From Streptococcus mitis (GTDB lineage Bacteria > Bacillota > Bacilli > Lactobacillales > Streptococcaceae), in assembly GCF_003943935.1 (NCBI RefSeq), contig NZ_RJOB01000005.1, positions 62,001 to 126,000 of the forward strand: 64,000 bases of DNA, in the 5' to 3' direction. The translations under genes and the position numbers were made by a program. Positions 28,597 through 38,221 of this stretch are shown piece by piece; within the stretch, counting starts at the first letter, position 1, and every line of letters starts with the position of its first letter. The notes under the pieces are model-generated. The model was not told the origin of the DNA, searched no databases, and worked only from the letters and a program-made list of their open reading frames with translations.

Positions 28597-28860
28597 TCAA
28601 TATTGGAGAGGTGTCAATTGCCCTTCATAGGTTGCATAAACTCCATCATTAGCTTGTTTGATAGACGTAATGTTTAGAGTGCCACCGTAGTTGGCTTCTC
28701 GTTTATCGCTATATTCACTATAAGTTATCCTATTGGGTAGGTTTTGGTCGTTAGCATAGTATTGAACGACTGTTTTTTTATAGCTTTGCTGGCTGAATAG
28801 AAACAGGCAGCTAACTCCTAACACTAGGAGAGCAAAGATAGAAATAGCAGTTTTTTTCAT
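28597..28860 (-). CDS. Small exported or membrane-anchored protein of unknown function
   Basis: This 87-residue protein has an N-terminal signal or anchor (MKKTAISIFALLVLGVSCLF). A short extracytoplasmic part ends TYEGQLTPLQY. The cysteine in GVSC could be a weak lipobox, but the context is poor. It may resemble YxeA-type secreted proteins, though I do not recognise it firmly. The start at 28860 has AAGGAGAACACCT; the frame extends 20 codons upstream without need. A decayed relative lies immediately upstream at 28911-29015. Confidence 0.7.
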   Translation of the reverse strand: MKKTAISIFALLVLGVSCLFLFSQQSYKKTVVQYYANDQNLPNRITYSEYSDKREANYGGTLNITSIKQANDGVYATYEGQLTPLQY

Positions 28861-28910
28861 AGGTGTTCTCCTTATAAATTCAAGGATAAAAGAAAGCATC
28901 TTGAGGATTT

Positions 28911-29015
28911 TTAATTCCAAAATCCAGTCAAGGTACCAGTGTATGTGATACGAGTTCCACCGTTTATCTTTCGTATCTTCAATGGAATTGGGGAAGTCAG
29001 AAAGTCTTTCGGTTA
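28911..29015 (-). pseudogene. C-terminal remnant of a paralogue of the small exported protein
   Basis: The minus-strand frame gives PIPLKIRKINGGTRITYTG followed by TLTGFWN and a stop at 28911. Its end resembles the end of the intact neighbour (TYEGQLTP). No start or signal peptide survives. This suggests a tandem pair in which the upstream copy decayed. Confidence 0.5.
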
Positions 29016-29204
29016 CAATATGGTTTCCGTTCTTCTATCTCTCCTTCTATCACCTAAATAGAAAATCTAACTGTATAACATATTATAAAAAAACATTTCA
29101 GAATTGTCAAGCAATTCTGAATTATTTTTTTCTTATTCTGTTCCAATCTAGTTTTCATATTCTTAAAAAAGTGATAAAATGGTAGGAAGAATTGGAGAGT
29201 AGAG

Positions 29205-31427
29205 ATGCCGAAAGAAGAAAATTTAACAGGCGAAGAAGTTGTCGCTTTAACCAAAGAATATTTAACGGAAGAGGATGTCCGCTTTGTCCATAAGGCCTTG
29301 GTCTATGCTGTTGAGTGCCACAGTGGCCAATATCGTAAATCAGGTGAACCTTATATCATTCACCCTATCCAAGTGGCAGGTATTTTAGCCAAGCTCAAGC
29401 TGGATGCTGTAACGGTTGCTTGTGGTTTTTTGCATGACGTGGTGGAAGATACAGATGCGACCTTGGACGATTTGGAAAGAGAGTTCGGGCCTGATGTGCG
29501 CGTGATTGTCGATGGGGTTACCAAGCTTGGTAAGGTCGAGTACAAATCGATCGAGGAGCAGTTGGCTGAAAACCATCGTAAGATGCTCATGGCCATGTCT
29601 GAGGACATCCGCGTTATCTTGGTCAAACTGTCAGACCGCTTGCACAATATGCGGACCCTGAAACATCTTCGAAAAGACAAGCAGGAGCGAATTTCTAAAG
29701 AAACTATGGAAATCTATGCCCCACTTGCCCACCGTCTGGGGATTTCCAGTGTCAAATGGGAGTTGGAAGATCTGTCTTTCCGTTATCTCAACCCAACGGA
29801 GTTTTACAAGATTACCCATATGATGAAGGAAAAGCGCAGAGAGCGTGAAGCCTTGGTGGATGAGGTAGTTACGAAACTAGAAGACTATACGACAGATCGT
29901 CACTTGAAAGGGAAAATTTACGGTCGTCCCAAGCATATCTACTCGATTTTCCGCAAAATGCAGGATAAGAGAAAACGTTTTGAGGAAATCTATGACCTGA
30001 TTGCCATTCGTTGTATTTTAGATACCCAAAGTGATGTTTATGCCATGCTTGGTTATGTGCATGAACTTTGGAAACCGATGCCTGGTCGCTTTAAAGATTA
30101 TATCGCTAATCGCAAGGCCAATGGTTACCAGTCTATCCATACGACTGTTTATGGGCCAAAAGGGCCGATCGAATTCCAGATTCGGACCAAGGCCATGCAT
30201 GAAGTGGCTGAGTATGGGGTTGCGGCTCACTGGGCTTATAAGAAAGGCATTAAGGGGCAAGTCAACAGCAAGGAATCAGCTATTGGAATGAACTGGATCA
30301 AGGAGATGATGGAGCTCCAAGACCAGGCCGATGATGCCAAGGAATTTGTGGACTCTGTTAAGGAAAACTATCTGGCTGAGGAGATTTACGTCTTTACCCC
30401 AGATGGAGCTGTCCGTTCCCTTCCAAAAGATTCAGGACCGATTGACTTTGCCTACGAAATCCATACAAAAGTTGGGGAAAAAGCAACTGGTGCTAAGGTC
30501 AATGGCCGTATGGTTCCACTGACAACCAAGCTCAAGACAGGGGATCAGGTTGAAATTGTCACCAACCCGAACTCCTTTGGACCGAGTCGTGACTGGCTCA
30601 ATATGGTCAAGACCAGCAAGGCCCGCAACAAAATTCGTCAGTTCTTTAAAAACCAAGATAAGGAATTGTCTGTAAACAAGGGTCGTGAAATGCTGATGGC
30701 CCAGTTCCAAGAAAATGGCTATGTGGCCAATAAATTCATGGACAAGCGTCACATGGATCAAGTTCTGCAAAAGACAAGCTACAAGACAGAAGAATCTCTT
30801 TTTGCGGCCATTGGTTTTGGAGAAATCGGTGCGATTACTGTCTTTAACCGTTTGACTGAAAAGGAACGCCGTGAGGAAGAACGTGCCAAGGCCAAGGCGG
30901 AGGCGGAAGAACTTGTCAAAGGTGGCGAGATCAAGGTTGAAAATAAAGAAACCCTCAAGGTCAAGCATGAGGGTGGTGTGGTCATTGAAGGTGCCTCAGG
31001 TCTCCTAGTACGGATTGCCAAGTGTTGTAATCCAGTGCCTGGTGATGATATTGTTGGCTACATTACCAAGGGTCGTGGTGTGGCTATTCACCGTGTGGAC
31101 TGTATGAACCTGCGTGCCCAAGAAAACTATGAGCAACGTCTCCTTGATGTGGAGTGGGAAGACCAGTACTCTAGCTCAAATAAGGAGTATATGGCCCATA
31201 TCGATATCTACGGTCTCAACCGTACAGGACTGTTGAACGATGTACTGCAAGTTCTTTCAAACACAACCAAGAATATTTCAACGGTCAATGCCCAACCAAC
31301 CAAGGATATGAAATTTGCTAATATCCATGTGTCCTTCGGCATTGCCAACCTCTCGACGCTGACTTCGGTCGTGGACAAGATTAAGAGTGTGCCAGAAGTC
31401 TATTCTGTCAAACGGACAAACGGCTAA
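29205..31427 (+). CDS. relA: Bifunctional (p)ppGpp synthetase/hydrolase Rel
   Basis: Rel makes and degrades the alarmones ppGpp and pppGpp in the stringent response. The 740-residue protein has an HD hydrolase domain (HDVVEDT near residue 77) and the synthetase domain with DLIAIR and [20 protein letters not shown] (about 240-350). A TGS domain (about 390-450, YVFTPDG) and a C-terminal ACT domain (about 665-738) complete it. Length and domain order are normal. It follows a minimal 5' region with GAGAGTAGAG before the ATG, and dtd follows 28 bp downstream. Confidence 0.98.
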   Translation: MPKEENLTGEEVVALTKEYLTEEDVRFVHKALVYAVECHSGQYRKSGEPYIIHPIQVAGILAKLKLDAVTVACGFLHDVVEDTDATLDDLEREFGPDVRVIVDGVTKLGKVEYKSIEEQLAENHRKMLMAMSEDIRVILVKLSDRLHNMRTLKHLRKDKQERISKETMEIYAPLAHRLGISSVKWELEDLSFRYLNPTEFYKITHMMKEKRREREALVDEVVTKLEDYTTDRHLKGKIYGRPKHIYSIFRKMQDKRKRFEEIYDLIAIRCILDTQSDVYAMLGYVHELWKPMPGRFKDYIANRKANGYQSIHTTVYGPKGPIEFQIRTKAMHEVAEYGVAAHWAYKKGIKGQVNSKESAIGMNWIKEMMELQDQADDAKEFVDSVKENYLAEEIYVFTPDGAVRSLPKDSGPIDFAYEIHTKVGEKATGAKVNGRMVPLTTKLKTGDQVEIVTNPNSFGPSRDWLNMVKTSKARNKIRQFFKNQDKELSVNKGREMLMAQFQENGYVANKFMDKRHMDQVLQKTSYKTEESLFAAIGFGEIGAITVFNRLTEKERREEERAKAKAEAEELVKGGEIKVENKETLKVKHEGGVVIEGASGLLVRIAKCCNPVPGDDIVGYITKGRGVAIHRVDCMNLRAQENYEQRLLDVEWEDQYSSSNKEYMAHIDIYGLNRTGLLNDVLQVLSNTTKNISTVNAQPTKDMKFANIHVSFGIANLSTLTSVVDKIKSVPEVYSVKRTNG

Positions 31428-31455
31428 TTGTCCGACTTCTACTAGAAAGGCTATT

Positions 31456-31899
31456 ATGAAAATCATTATTCAACGGGTAAAAAAAGCCCAAGTGAGTATC
31501 GAAGGTCAGGTTCAGGGAAAAATCAATCAGGGGCTCCTATTGCTGGTTGGTGTTGGACCAGAGGACCAAGAGGAAGATTTGGACTATGCCGTGAGAAAAC
31601 TGGTCAACATGAGGATTTTTTCAGACGCAGAAGGCAAGATGAACCTGTCTGTCAAAGATATTGAAGGAAAAATCCTCTCTATTTCTCAGTTTACCCTCTT
31701 TGCGGATACTAAGAAAGGCAATCGTCCAGCCTTTACAGGGGCAGCCAAGCCTGATATGGCATCAGACTTCTATGATGCATTCAATCAAACATTAGCGCAA
31801 GAAGTGCCCGTTCAGACAGGCGTCTTTGGAGCGGATATGCAGGTTGAGCTGGTCAATGATGGTCCAGTTACTATTATCCTTGATACTAAAAATAGATAA
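31456..31899 (+). CDS. dtd: D-aminoacyl-tRNA deacylase
   Basis: Dtd removes D-amino acids (and glycine) wrongly attached to tRNA. The 147-residue protein has the catalytic [17 protein letters not shown] block and the C-terminal [11 protein letters not shown] motif. The correct start is 31456 ([15 protein letters not shown]), after AGAAAGGCTATT; the frame is open upstream into the end of rel. The rel-dtd pairing is common in Firmicutes. A terminator follows the stop. Confidence 0.95.
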   Translation: MKIIIQRVKKAQVSIEGQVQGKINQGLLLLVGVGPEDQEEDLDYAVRKLVNMRIFSDAEGKMNLSVKDIEGKILSISQFTLFADTKKGNRPAFTGAAKPDMASDFYDAFNQTLAQEVPVQTGVFGADMQVELVNDGPVTIILDTKNR

Positions 31900-31904
31900 G
31901 AAAG

Positions 31905-31930
31905 ACCAAGCCCGGCCGGCTTGGTTTTTC
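31905..31930 (+). terminator. Terminator after dtd
   Basis: CCAAGCC and GGCTTGG pair around CGGCC and are followed by TTTTT. Confidence 0.85.
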
Positions 31931-31937
31931 TCATCTA

Positions 31938-32351
31938 TTACAAAATACTCCAAAATGAAATGGGTTCTTGATAGGCTTTTGGAAAGTCTCTTTTCAGGCT
32001 TTGGCTTATGCGATAGGAAGGGATGAGGTGTCCTAGGATTAGGAGAGCTCCTTGAAGGAAAAGTGGGATACCGCTTAAAAACACCAGGGAGAGAATGATC
32101 AGGCTATCCCATAGGAGGATTTGTAAGGCAAAACGCCAGAATCTCGGTCTAATTTGGGAATAGAGTTGACTAAAGTGGTCACAAAGCTGGTTGGACAGAT
32201 AGGTCAATAGCACAGGATGAAAGAAAATAAGCCAACCGCTATAAATCAAAATCCAGTCCCAAGTAATCCCCCCTTTAAATGTCAAAAATGCCAGCATGAT
32301 TCCATCAATGACAAGGAGCTCAATAGTTTTGATGGAGATGATTTTCTTCAT
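31938..32351 (-). CDS. Four-helix membrane protein, paralogue A
   Basis: This 137-residue protein has about four hydrophobic helices (FLTFKGGITWDWILIYSGW, LLWDSLIILSLVFLSG and others). It contains CDHFSQLYSQIRPRFWRFA and ends ISFWSIL. It is the same length as the next gene upstream (32370-32783), shares the SQLYSQI/SDIYSQI block and the ISxW end, and is separated from it by 18 bp, so the two are tandem paralogues. The function is unknown. Confidence 0.7.
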   Translation of the reverse strand: MKKIISIKTIELLVIDGIMLAFLTFKGGITWDWILIYSGWLIFFHPVLLTYLSNQLCDHFSQLYSQIRPRFWRFALQILLWDSLIILSLVFLSGIPLFLQGALLILGHLIPSYRISQSLKRDFPKAYQEPISFWSIL

Positions 32352-32369
32352 GATAAAACCTCCTTTTCC

Positions 32370-32783
32370 TTAGAGACATTCCCACAAAGAGATATGTTTG
32401 TCGTAAAAGTCTGGATACTTGTCCCTTAGGTAGTTAGTCGTCGTATAATAAAAAGTAGAATGCCAAGCAGTGACGATTGGCATAAGAGTGGGAAATCGCT
32501 GAGAACTAACGAAGGCTAAAAGGACAAAAAATAGAAAATCAATGGTGAGAACTCCTAAATAGTAGAAGCGAATCTTTTTATTGATTTGAGAATAAATATC
32601 AGAGAATTGATGTTTGAGTCGGACAACCAAGCGAAATAGCAGGAGTCCCTGAGCAAGGAGGAAAATAAAACCAGCGAACAGGAGCTCCTCCAAAGAGGTC
32701 TCGGGTCTAGTGCTAAAAAATGCAAATAGTAGCAAATCGATGACTGCAATTGCTGTAAAATGGATTCTAAAGAGTTTTTTCAT
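32370..32783 (-). CDS. Four-helix membrane protein, paralogue B
   Basis: This 137-residue membrane protein opens MKKLFRIHFTAIAVIDLLLF and contains KHQFSDIYSQINKKIRFYYL. It ends YDKHISLWECL, aligned with ISFWSIL in its neighbour. The pair may form a heteromeric membrane complex or result from recent duplication and divergence. No motif points to a function. It is transcribed away from the PnuC-like gene with about 120 bp between them. Confidence 0.7.
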   Translation of the reverse strand: MKKLFRIHFTAIAVIDLLLFAFFSTRPETSLEELLFAGFIFLLAQGLLLFRLVVRLKHQFSDIYSQINKKIRFYYLGVLTIDFLFFVLLAFVSSQRFPTLMPIVTAWHSTFYYTTTNYLRDKYPDFYDKHISLWECL

Positions 32784-32902
32784 GACAAGACCTCCCTCTT
32801 TTATCTAGCTTTATTTTACTCCAAAAGAATGGGAGTTTCAACTAAAATGATAAAAAATTTTAGTAAGGAGATTCTGATAGATTTCCTTATTTGATTTCCC
32901 TC

Positions 32903-33613
32903 TTATTGTTCCACTTCTTCATCGTTCCAGACAAATAAAGCTCCGATTGCATTGAGGATATAAAAGATGTATTTTCCGATATTGGCAAAGTTTCCTTGAA
33001 TGCCAGCCTTTGTCAGCTGAACGAAATTGTAAATCAACCAAAAGCCCCACTGAGTTGTTAGTTTCAATGCATTCAAAGCATTGGCAATGAGGGACAGTGC
33101 AAAGGCAATAGTTGTCACGTAGGCAAGGAGATTCATCTTTCCTCCATAGCCGATATAGTTGGTCACAAAAGCAAAGAGGAAGGCGATGATTGAAATGGTG
33201 ATGGCCGCCAATTTTAGTTGTTTTTGGCTCATTTGGTTGGGTCTGCCTTCTTGCGAAGCTTCCCATTTCTTAATCGCAAAGGTATAGATAAGGAAGGTGA
33301 CAGGATAGGTAATAATGGCCGCCTTATTTCCAAGGATATAATCAATAGTACCAGATAAAATGGTATTAACAATACCAAAGTAATTTCCCCATTTGCTTAA
33401 TTTTCCCGTGAAACGAGTGGACAACATGGAAATCCCAACGTTGGTTACGGAAATCAATCCAAAAGGAACAAGAGCAGTCCATGGTCCCCAGTCTACAAAT
33501 TTGTCGAGGCGTGAGTTGAGGTAACCAGATGCAATCGCAATCCCAACGACCAAAGCAACCCCGAAGAGGTCAAACCATTTGGATGTCGCAAAAATTTTTA
33601 GTGATTTTTTCAT
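32903..33613 (-). CDS. PnuC-like nicotinamide riboside/mononucleotide transporter
   Basis: This 236-residue polytopic protein has about seven helices. It carries GNYFGIVNTILSGTI and, near the C-terminus, TTQWGFWLIYNFVQLTKA, which match the PnuC family of vitamin-B3 or related vitamin uniporters. The substrate (nicotinamide riboside, or thiamine in relatives) cannot be read here. No NAD- or thiamine-linked gene sits beside it. The start at 33613 is MKKSLKIFATSKW. It lies about 120 bp beyond the psaR stop on the same strand. Confidence 0.8.
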   Translation of the reverse strand: MKKSLKIFATSKWFDLFGVALVVGIAIASGYLNSRLDKFVDWGPWTALVPFGLISVTNVGISMLSTRFTGKLSKWGNYFGIVNTILSGTIDYILGNKAAIITYPVTFLIYTFAIKKWEASQEGRPNQMSQKQLKLAAITISIIAFLFAFVTNYIGYGGKMNLLAYVTTIAFALSLIANALNALKLTTQWGFWLIYNFVQLTKAGIQGNFANIGKYIFYILNAIGALFVWNDEEVEQ

Positions 33614-33686
33614 AGTTTAAACTATCTTTCTTGTTTTTTACAAACATTCTACAACTAAATGAAAGCAAAATCAAATGATAGAAATA

Positions 33687-33714
33687 AAACCCTGAAAATT
33701 TGATTTTCAGGGTT
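33687..33714 (-). terminator. Terminator after psaR
   Basis: On the minus strand AACCCTGAAAAT and ATTTTCAGGGTT form a perfect stem followed by TTAT. Confidence 0.8.
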
Positions 33715-33731
33715 GGTAGGGACTTGAGAAA

Positions 33732-34382
33732 TTAGTTGATTTTCTCGACGTAGAGTTGTTTGGCAATGTCCATATTTACTTGTAAATCCTCGTCTTTACT
33801 AAGAATAGTGAAGGTGTTGCTGAAGCCATCAAACTGCTGGACTTGGAGCGAATCACCGATGGAAAGTGAGTGCTTGTCCAGATAATGGAGAATGTCAAAA
33901 CTATCGTGAACCCGGGTCAGGCGGTAGGCGCCAGCTTCCTTGATATCAGCTAGTGGGAGGTTGTTGATTTCAACCAGGAGTTCTCCCTTGGCAGGAATGG
34001 TTCCTCCGTGGGGGCAAGTCTTGGGATATCCAAGTAATTTTTCTAGTCTCTCCACGAATAGGTCAGAGACAGTATGTTCCAATACCTCAGCTTCCTCGTG
34101 AATCTGATCACTCGTATAGTCTAAATGATGAACTAGAAAAACTTCAATCAAGCGATGCTTACGGTAGAGCTCTGAGACCAGTTTGAGCCCAAGGTCCGTC
34201 AGTAGATAGCCACATTCCTTGTCCTTGAGGATGAGATTTTCGCTCTTCATCCGTTTAATCATTTCAGTTACGGCAGGGGGAGAGACTTGCATACGAGCCG
34301 CAATTTCCTTGTTGGTGATTTTATGCAGGTCTATGCCAATTTCATAAATACATTTTAGATAATCTTCTTTATTCGGGGTCAT
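33732..34382 (-). CDS. psaR: Manganese-dependent transcriptional repressor PsaR (DtxR/MntR family)
   Basis: This 216-residue regulator has an N-terminal winged helix (MTPNKEDYLKCIYEI, then VSPPAVTEMIKRM) and a dimerisation/metal domain (HHLDYTSDQIHEEAEVLEHTVSD). A C-terminal SH3-like FeoA domain follows at about residues 145-214. It is the pneumococcal PsaR type, which represses psaBCA, and usually other Mn-linked genes such as those for surface proteins, when Mn2+ is high. The predicted target palindrome is in this window at 23822-23839, about 10 kb away. It stands alone, diverging from the phosphoesterase gene. Confidence 0.93.
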   Translation of the reverse strand: MTPNKEDYLKCIYEIGIDLHKITNKEIAARMQVSPPAVTEMIKRMKSENLILKDKECGYLLTDLGLKLVSELYRKHRLIEVFLVHHLDYTSDQIHEEAEVLEHTVSDLFVERLEKLLGYPKTCPHGGTIPAKGELLVEINNLPLADIKEAGAYRLTRVHDSFDILHYLDKHSLSIGDSLQVQQFDGFSNTFTILSKDEDLQVNMDIAKQLYVEKIN

Positions 34383-34493
34383 TCGTTTCCTCTTGTCTAA
34401 TATCTTTATCTAGTATATCAAAAAAAGCTAGATTTCTCTAGCTGTGACTTTTTATGTTATACTTATTGCAAGAGAAAAAACGAGGAGATGAAT

Positions 34494-35336
34494 ATGACAA
34501 AAATAGCTCTTCTTTCAGATATTCATGGAAATACTACAGCCTTGGAGGCTGTTTTGGCAGATGCTCGGCAGCTAGGAGTGGATGAATACTGGCTTCTGGG
34601 AGATATTCTCATGCCAGGGACAGGGCGTAGAAGGATTTTGGACTTGTTGGCTCAACTACCGATTACGGCTAGAGTTTTGGGAAACTGGGAAGACAGTCTG
34701 TGGCATGGTGTCCGCAAGGAATTGGATAGTACTCGTCCCAGTCAACGCTATCTCTTGCGCCAGTGCCAGTATGTTTTAGAGGAAATTTCCCTAGAAGAAA
34801 TTGAACTGCTCCACAATCAACCACTCCAGATCCATCGTCAGTTTGGGGATTTGACGGTAGGAATTAGCCACCATCTTCCTGATAAGAACTGGGGGCGAGA
34901 GTTGATTCATACTGGAGCGCAAGAGGATTTTGACCGCTTGGTGACCAATCCCCTTTGTGATATTGCTGTTTATGGTCATATTCACCAGCAGTTGCTTCGT
35001 TACGGGACTGGTGGGCAATTGATTGTCAATCCAGGTTCGATTGGGCAACCTTTCTTTCTAGATGCTCAGTTGCGGAAGGACTTGCGGGCTCAGTATATGA
35101 TTTTGGAGTTTGATGACAAGGGCTTGGTAGATACGGATTTCCGACGGGTGAACTACGATGTGGCAGCTGAATTGCAATTGGCTAAAGATCTGAAACTCCC
35201 TTATTTTGAGGTTTACTATGAAAGTCTGGTCAATGGTATTCACCATACTCATCATCAGGAATTTCTGAGAGAATTGGCCCAGAAAGAGGGCTATGATAGG
35301 GAATTAGATGCTTGGTTGAAAAGTGGTAACGATTGA
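34494..35336 (+). CDS. Calcineurin-like metallophosphoesterase
   Basis: This 280-residue phosphoesterase of the YfcE/MPP type has ligand motifs SDIHGN, GDI, GNWE (GNH/E position), GISHH and GHIHQQ in order. A dinuclear metal site is expected. The substrate is unknown. I prefer ATG 34494, seven bases after GGAG, over 34488, which overlaps the ribosome site. An Rrf2-type regulator gene follows about 75 bp downstream. Confidence 0.88.
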   Translation: MTKIALLSDIHGNTTALEAVLADARQLGVDEYWLLGDILMPGTGRRRILDLLAQLPITARVLGNWEDSLWHGVRKELDSTRPSQRYLLRQCQYVLEEISLEEIELLHNQPLQIHRQFGDLTVGISHHLPDKNWGRELIHTGAQEDFDRLVTNPLCDIAVYGHIHQQLLRYGTGGQLIVNPGSIGQPFFLDAQLRKDLRAQYMILEFDDKGLVDTDFRRVNYDVAAELQLAKDLKLPYFEVYYESLVNGIHHTHHQEFLRELAQKEGYDRELDAWLKSGND

Positions 35337-35411
35337 CATTACAACTAAAAAGGGTATAATAATAGAAAAAGAAGAGTAGAGGCAGGGTAGCCTCGTAAAA
35401 AGGAGAAGAGG

Positions 35412-35849
35412 ATGCAAATTCCAAGTAGATTTACCATTGCGACTCATATGCTGATAATCATTGCCCTCAAGGGGAAGGAAAGCAAGGTGACAAGTGATTT
35501 TCTGGCTGCTAGTGTCGGGGTCAATCCAGTCATTATCAGAAAGACCTTGTCCCAGTTGAAGAAGGCAGAGCTGATTTCAGTAGCGCGTGGAACAGGGGGA
35601 ACAGAGATTGTTAAGGATCTCAAAGACATTAGTCTTTTAGATGTTTATCAGGCGGTTGAGTGTCTTGGTAAGACAGGTCAACTCTTTAGTTTCCATGACA
35701 ATCCAAATCCAAATTGCCCAGTCGGAGCTCATATTCATGATGTTTTGGATCAAAAATTGGAGAGAATTCAGCTGGCGATGGAGGCTGAACTTGGTCAGAC
35801 CAGTTTAGAACAAGTCGTGGCTGATGCAGAGAGTCAGATGAAGGATTGA
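35412..35849 (+). CDS. Rrf2-family transcriptional regulator
   Basis: This 145-residue winged-helix regulator opens MQIPSRFTIATHMLIII, with the recognition region VGVNPVIIRKTLSQLKKAELI. It has only one or two cysteines (NPNCPVGAHI), so the Fe-S cluster of IscR-like members is unlikely. Its regulon and ligand are unknown. AAAAGGAGAAGAGG precedes the ATG. A terminator follows the stop. Confidence 0.88.
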   Translation: MQIPSRFTIATHMLIIIALKGKESKVTSDFLAASVGVNPVIIRKTLSQLKKAELISVARGTGGTEIVKDLKDISLLDVYQAVECLGKTGQLFSFHDNPNPNCPVGAHIHDVLDQKLERIQLAMEAELGQTSLEQVVADAESQMKD

Positions 35850-35873
35850 GAGGGATAGATGCCCTCTTTTTCT
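35848..35873 (+). terminator. Terminator after the Rrf2 regulator gene
   Basis: GAGAGGG and CCCTCTTTT pair around a short loop and end in T residues. Confidence 0.75.
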
Positions 35874-35917
35874 CTATGTAAAATTGTGATAAAATAGAAT
35901 CATTAAAGGAGGAAGAA

Positions 35918-36937
35918 ATGTATCTCGTTATAGGAATTGTACTAGCCTTTATAGTGTCATTTTGGAAGGATAATAGAAGTTTGTGGAATCCAGTATTATT
36001 CTTATTATCCCTCATTTCCAGTTATTTTTATCTAGGCTACCTTTTTTATCAAAATGGGTATGAGAAGATTCATTTCGCTTTTTTTATATTTCCCTTTATT
36101 TTACTTCCTTTTTTGCTTTTTCTAAGTGGCATCTTTCTAATCTATAATGGGGTCATTTTGTTGAAGCGAGAGGGACGTTCAAAGGCTAATTATCTCTCCA
36201 TGCTCCTTGGAATAGTCATTTTGCTATTTTTTGCTTTGATGTCATTTCGATTGGGAGGACGACATGAATTATTTTACACCAATCACTTTCTAAATATTTT
36301 ATTTGCATTTATTGCTTATTCTTACTTTATTTTTGGTTTTGCTTTTGTGGCTTTTATGTTGTACTCTATCTTGTATCTCTTTATTCCTAAGAAGAAGCAT
36401 TATGATTTTATTATCATTCATGGTGCAGGTTTGTTAGACGGAGAAAAGGTAACACCTTTGCTGAAGAGGAGAATTGATAAGGCAGTGGAAGCTTATCACA
36501 AGTTTAAGAATCCTCATATCAAAATCATTGCAAGTGGTGGTCAAGGAGGAGATGAGAAGATTTCTGAAGCGCAGGCCATTACAAACTATCTTCTTGAAGA
36601 GACAGATGTTCCCCAAGATGCGATTATTCTGGAAGATCAATCAAGGACTACCTATGAGAACCTTCTCTTTTCTAAGGAACTTGGCGAGAAACTGGTAGCC
36701 AAACCTCAATTTCTCTTTGTTACAAATGACTATCATGTTTTTCGTACCAGTACCTATGCGCGTAAGTTAAATATGAAGGGAGATGGCCTCGGATGTAGGA
36801 CGGCAGGCTACTACATACCATCTGCTTTTATTCGGGAGTACGTAGCGCTCTGTGTTAAGATGAAATGGCTTTTCCTTGCCTTTTATGTCCTGCTATCAGT
36901 CCTCATTTTGATATCCTACAAAGGGATTATTTGGTAG
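35918..36937 (+). CDS. YdcF/ElyC/SanA-family membrane protein (DUF218)
   Basis: This 339-residue protein has an N-terminal membrane part with four to five helices (residues 1-155), then a DUF218 domain (about 163-315). That domain contains IIHGAGL, IIASGGQGGDEKISEAQAI, EDQSRTTYENLLFS and VTNDYHVFRTSTYARK. A final C-terminal helix follows. The family is linked to envelope homeostasis (ElyC, SanA) without a defined reaction. AAAGGAGGAAGAA precedes the ATG. A terminator follows at 36951-37000. Confidence 0.88.
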   Translation: MYLVIGIVLAFIVSFWKDNRSLWNPVLFLLSLISSYFYLGYLFYQNGYEKIHFAFFIFPFILLPFLLFLSGIFLIYNGVILLKREGRSKANYLSMLLGIVILLFFALMSFRLGGRHELFYTNHFLNILFAFIAYSYFIFGFAFVAFMLYSILYLFIPKKKHYDFIIIHGAGLLDGEKVTPLLKRRIDKAVEAYHKFKNPHIKIIASGGQGGDEKISEAQAITNYLLEETDVPQDAIILEDQSRTTYENLLFSKELGEKLVAKPQFLFVTNDYHVFRTSTYARKLNMKGDGLGCRTAGYYIPSAFIREYVALCVKMKWLFLAFYVLLSVLILISYKGIIW

Positions 36938-36950
36938 TTAGATTTTATTT

Positions 36951-37000
36951 AAAAAGACTTAGAATGAACATGAAAGTATGTATTCTAGGTCTTTTGTTTT
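36951..37000 (+). terminator. Terminator after the YdcF-type gene
   Basis: AAAAGACTTAGAAT and ATTCTAGGTCTTTT form a long stem with a T-rich tail. Confidence 0.75.
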
Positions 37001-37024
37001 GTATACATTTAATTTTCAAGAGTA

Positions 37025-38098
37025 TTATCTATTCTTCCAAGCTTGGTAACGGGTATCAATCAATAACTGGGTAAGGCGCCCCATGGTTTCCCTTTCTTCT
37101 GGAGTGAGGGATTGCGCTTGGACGAAGAGATGATGGATGTGTTCGATAGCCTTGAAGGAAGACAGGTCATTGATGGAGTTAATGCCAGCATCAAGAATAC
37201 TGCCAAAGAAGAGGTCGAAGTAAAGTTGGAGTTCCTCGTCAGGGACTGTTGCCACCCACTCCTTGAAGGTTGTGTCAACTTGTTGGCTATCACTGTTGGT
37301 TTTATCCAGTTGGACGAAGTGCTTGTTCTCAATCTGCCAACTAAAGGTATCATGCTGGGCGATACCACCCAAGGCAGTACTGTGTACGATGATTTGCTGG
37401 TTAGGGATTTCCAGCATCATACCGATAATGGAACCTTGTGGGATGAAGACCTTGGTTCTATCCATTAGCCTTTGATAGCCCTCGGTTTGTGTCAGTTCTT
37501 TATGGAGACCAGGCGCATCAAAGGTATAAACTGCTGTGATTTGATCCTGTAAACTTTGTTCAATTTGACTAGCAGCATAGATGGCTAGATTTCCTCCCTT
37601 GGAATGCCCAGTCAGAATGACCTTTTGCTTAGGATAGTAGGCAAAAAAGTTCTTTAAATAGCGGAGGGCGTGCTTTTGAGCAGGAATTTCCTTCATATAG
37701 GTCAGGTGGAAATCTTCCTTCCAGCCAATGATACTGTCATCTGTCCCACGAAAGACAATCAGATAGGTATCGAGAGTGAGGCGGTAGGTCATAGCCGAAA
37801 ATTGCTTTTGCAATTCAGGATCAATGTCATTGATAAAATGGGAGAGTTTGCAATTTTTGAAGCGTTTGTGTTGAGCTAGTTCATCTAATAGATGGAGGCG
37901 ATTTTTGCTGGTCAACATGTTAGGCTCTCTTGGAACCTGAGTAGCTAGGTCTAAAAGTCGCTGAGGACTTGTGGAGACCAGATTATCAAAGGAGAGGTAG
38001 GTGGCTTCTGTTAAGGCTAGGATGTCTAACTCATTCAATGGAAAGTCGTAAAAGGAATCGTGTGCGACATCTTTTAGATAATCAAAAATATTGGCCAT
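37025..38098 (-). CDS. Mbeg1-like (DUF2974) alpha/beta hydrolase
   Basis: This 357-residue lipase-like protein has the nucleophile motif GHSKGGNLAIYAA near residue 160 and an upstream oxyanion-type block LIVFRGTDDS. It belongs to the Mbeg1-like/DUF2974 family common in streptococci and lactobacilli. The substrate is unknown, and no signal peptide or membrane segment is visible, so it is likely cytoplasmic. Its start at 38098 follows AAGGAGCTCTT. Confidence 0.85.
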   Translation of the reverse strand: MANIFDYLKDVAHDSFYDFPLNELDILALTEATYLSFDNLVSTSPQRLLDLATQVPREPNMLTSKNRLHLLDELAQHKRFKNCKLSHFINDIDPELQKQFSAMTYRLTLDTYLIVFRGTDDSIIGWKEDFHLTYMKEIPAQKHALRYLKNFFAYYPKQKVILTGHSKGGNLAIYAASQIEQSLQDQITAVYTFDAPGLHKELTQTEGYQRLMDRTKVFIPQGSIIGMMLEIPNQQIIVHSTALGGIAQHDTFSWQIENKHFVQLDKTNSDSQQVDTTFKEWVATVPDEELQLYFDLFFGSILDAGINSINDLSSFKAIEHIHHLFVQAQSLTPEERETMGRLTQLLIDTRYQAWKNR

Positions 38099-38221
38099 AA
38101 GAGCTCCTTTCTTTTTATTTATCTTATCACAATCACATAGAATTTACTAGTTGGTTTGTACGAGTTCTCTACATACCGACCTATAATGGTATGATTCAGA
38201 TATATAGAAGACAGTTTGCTT

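Noticed and set aside
30432-30968. Minus-strand ORF of 178 codons inside rel
   Set aside because: It is fully nested in rel, has a low-complexity Phe/Leu-rich product and no promoter or ribosome site.
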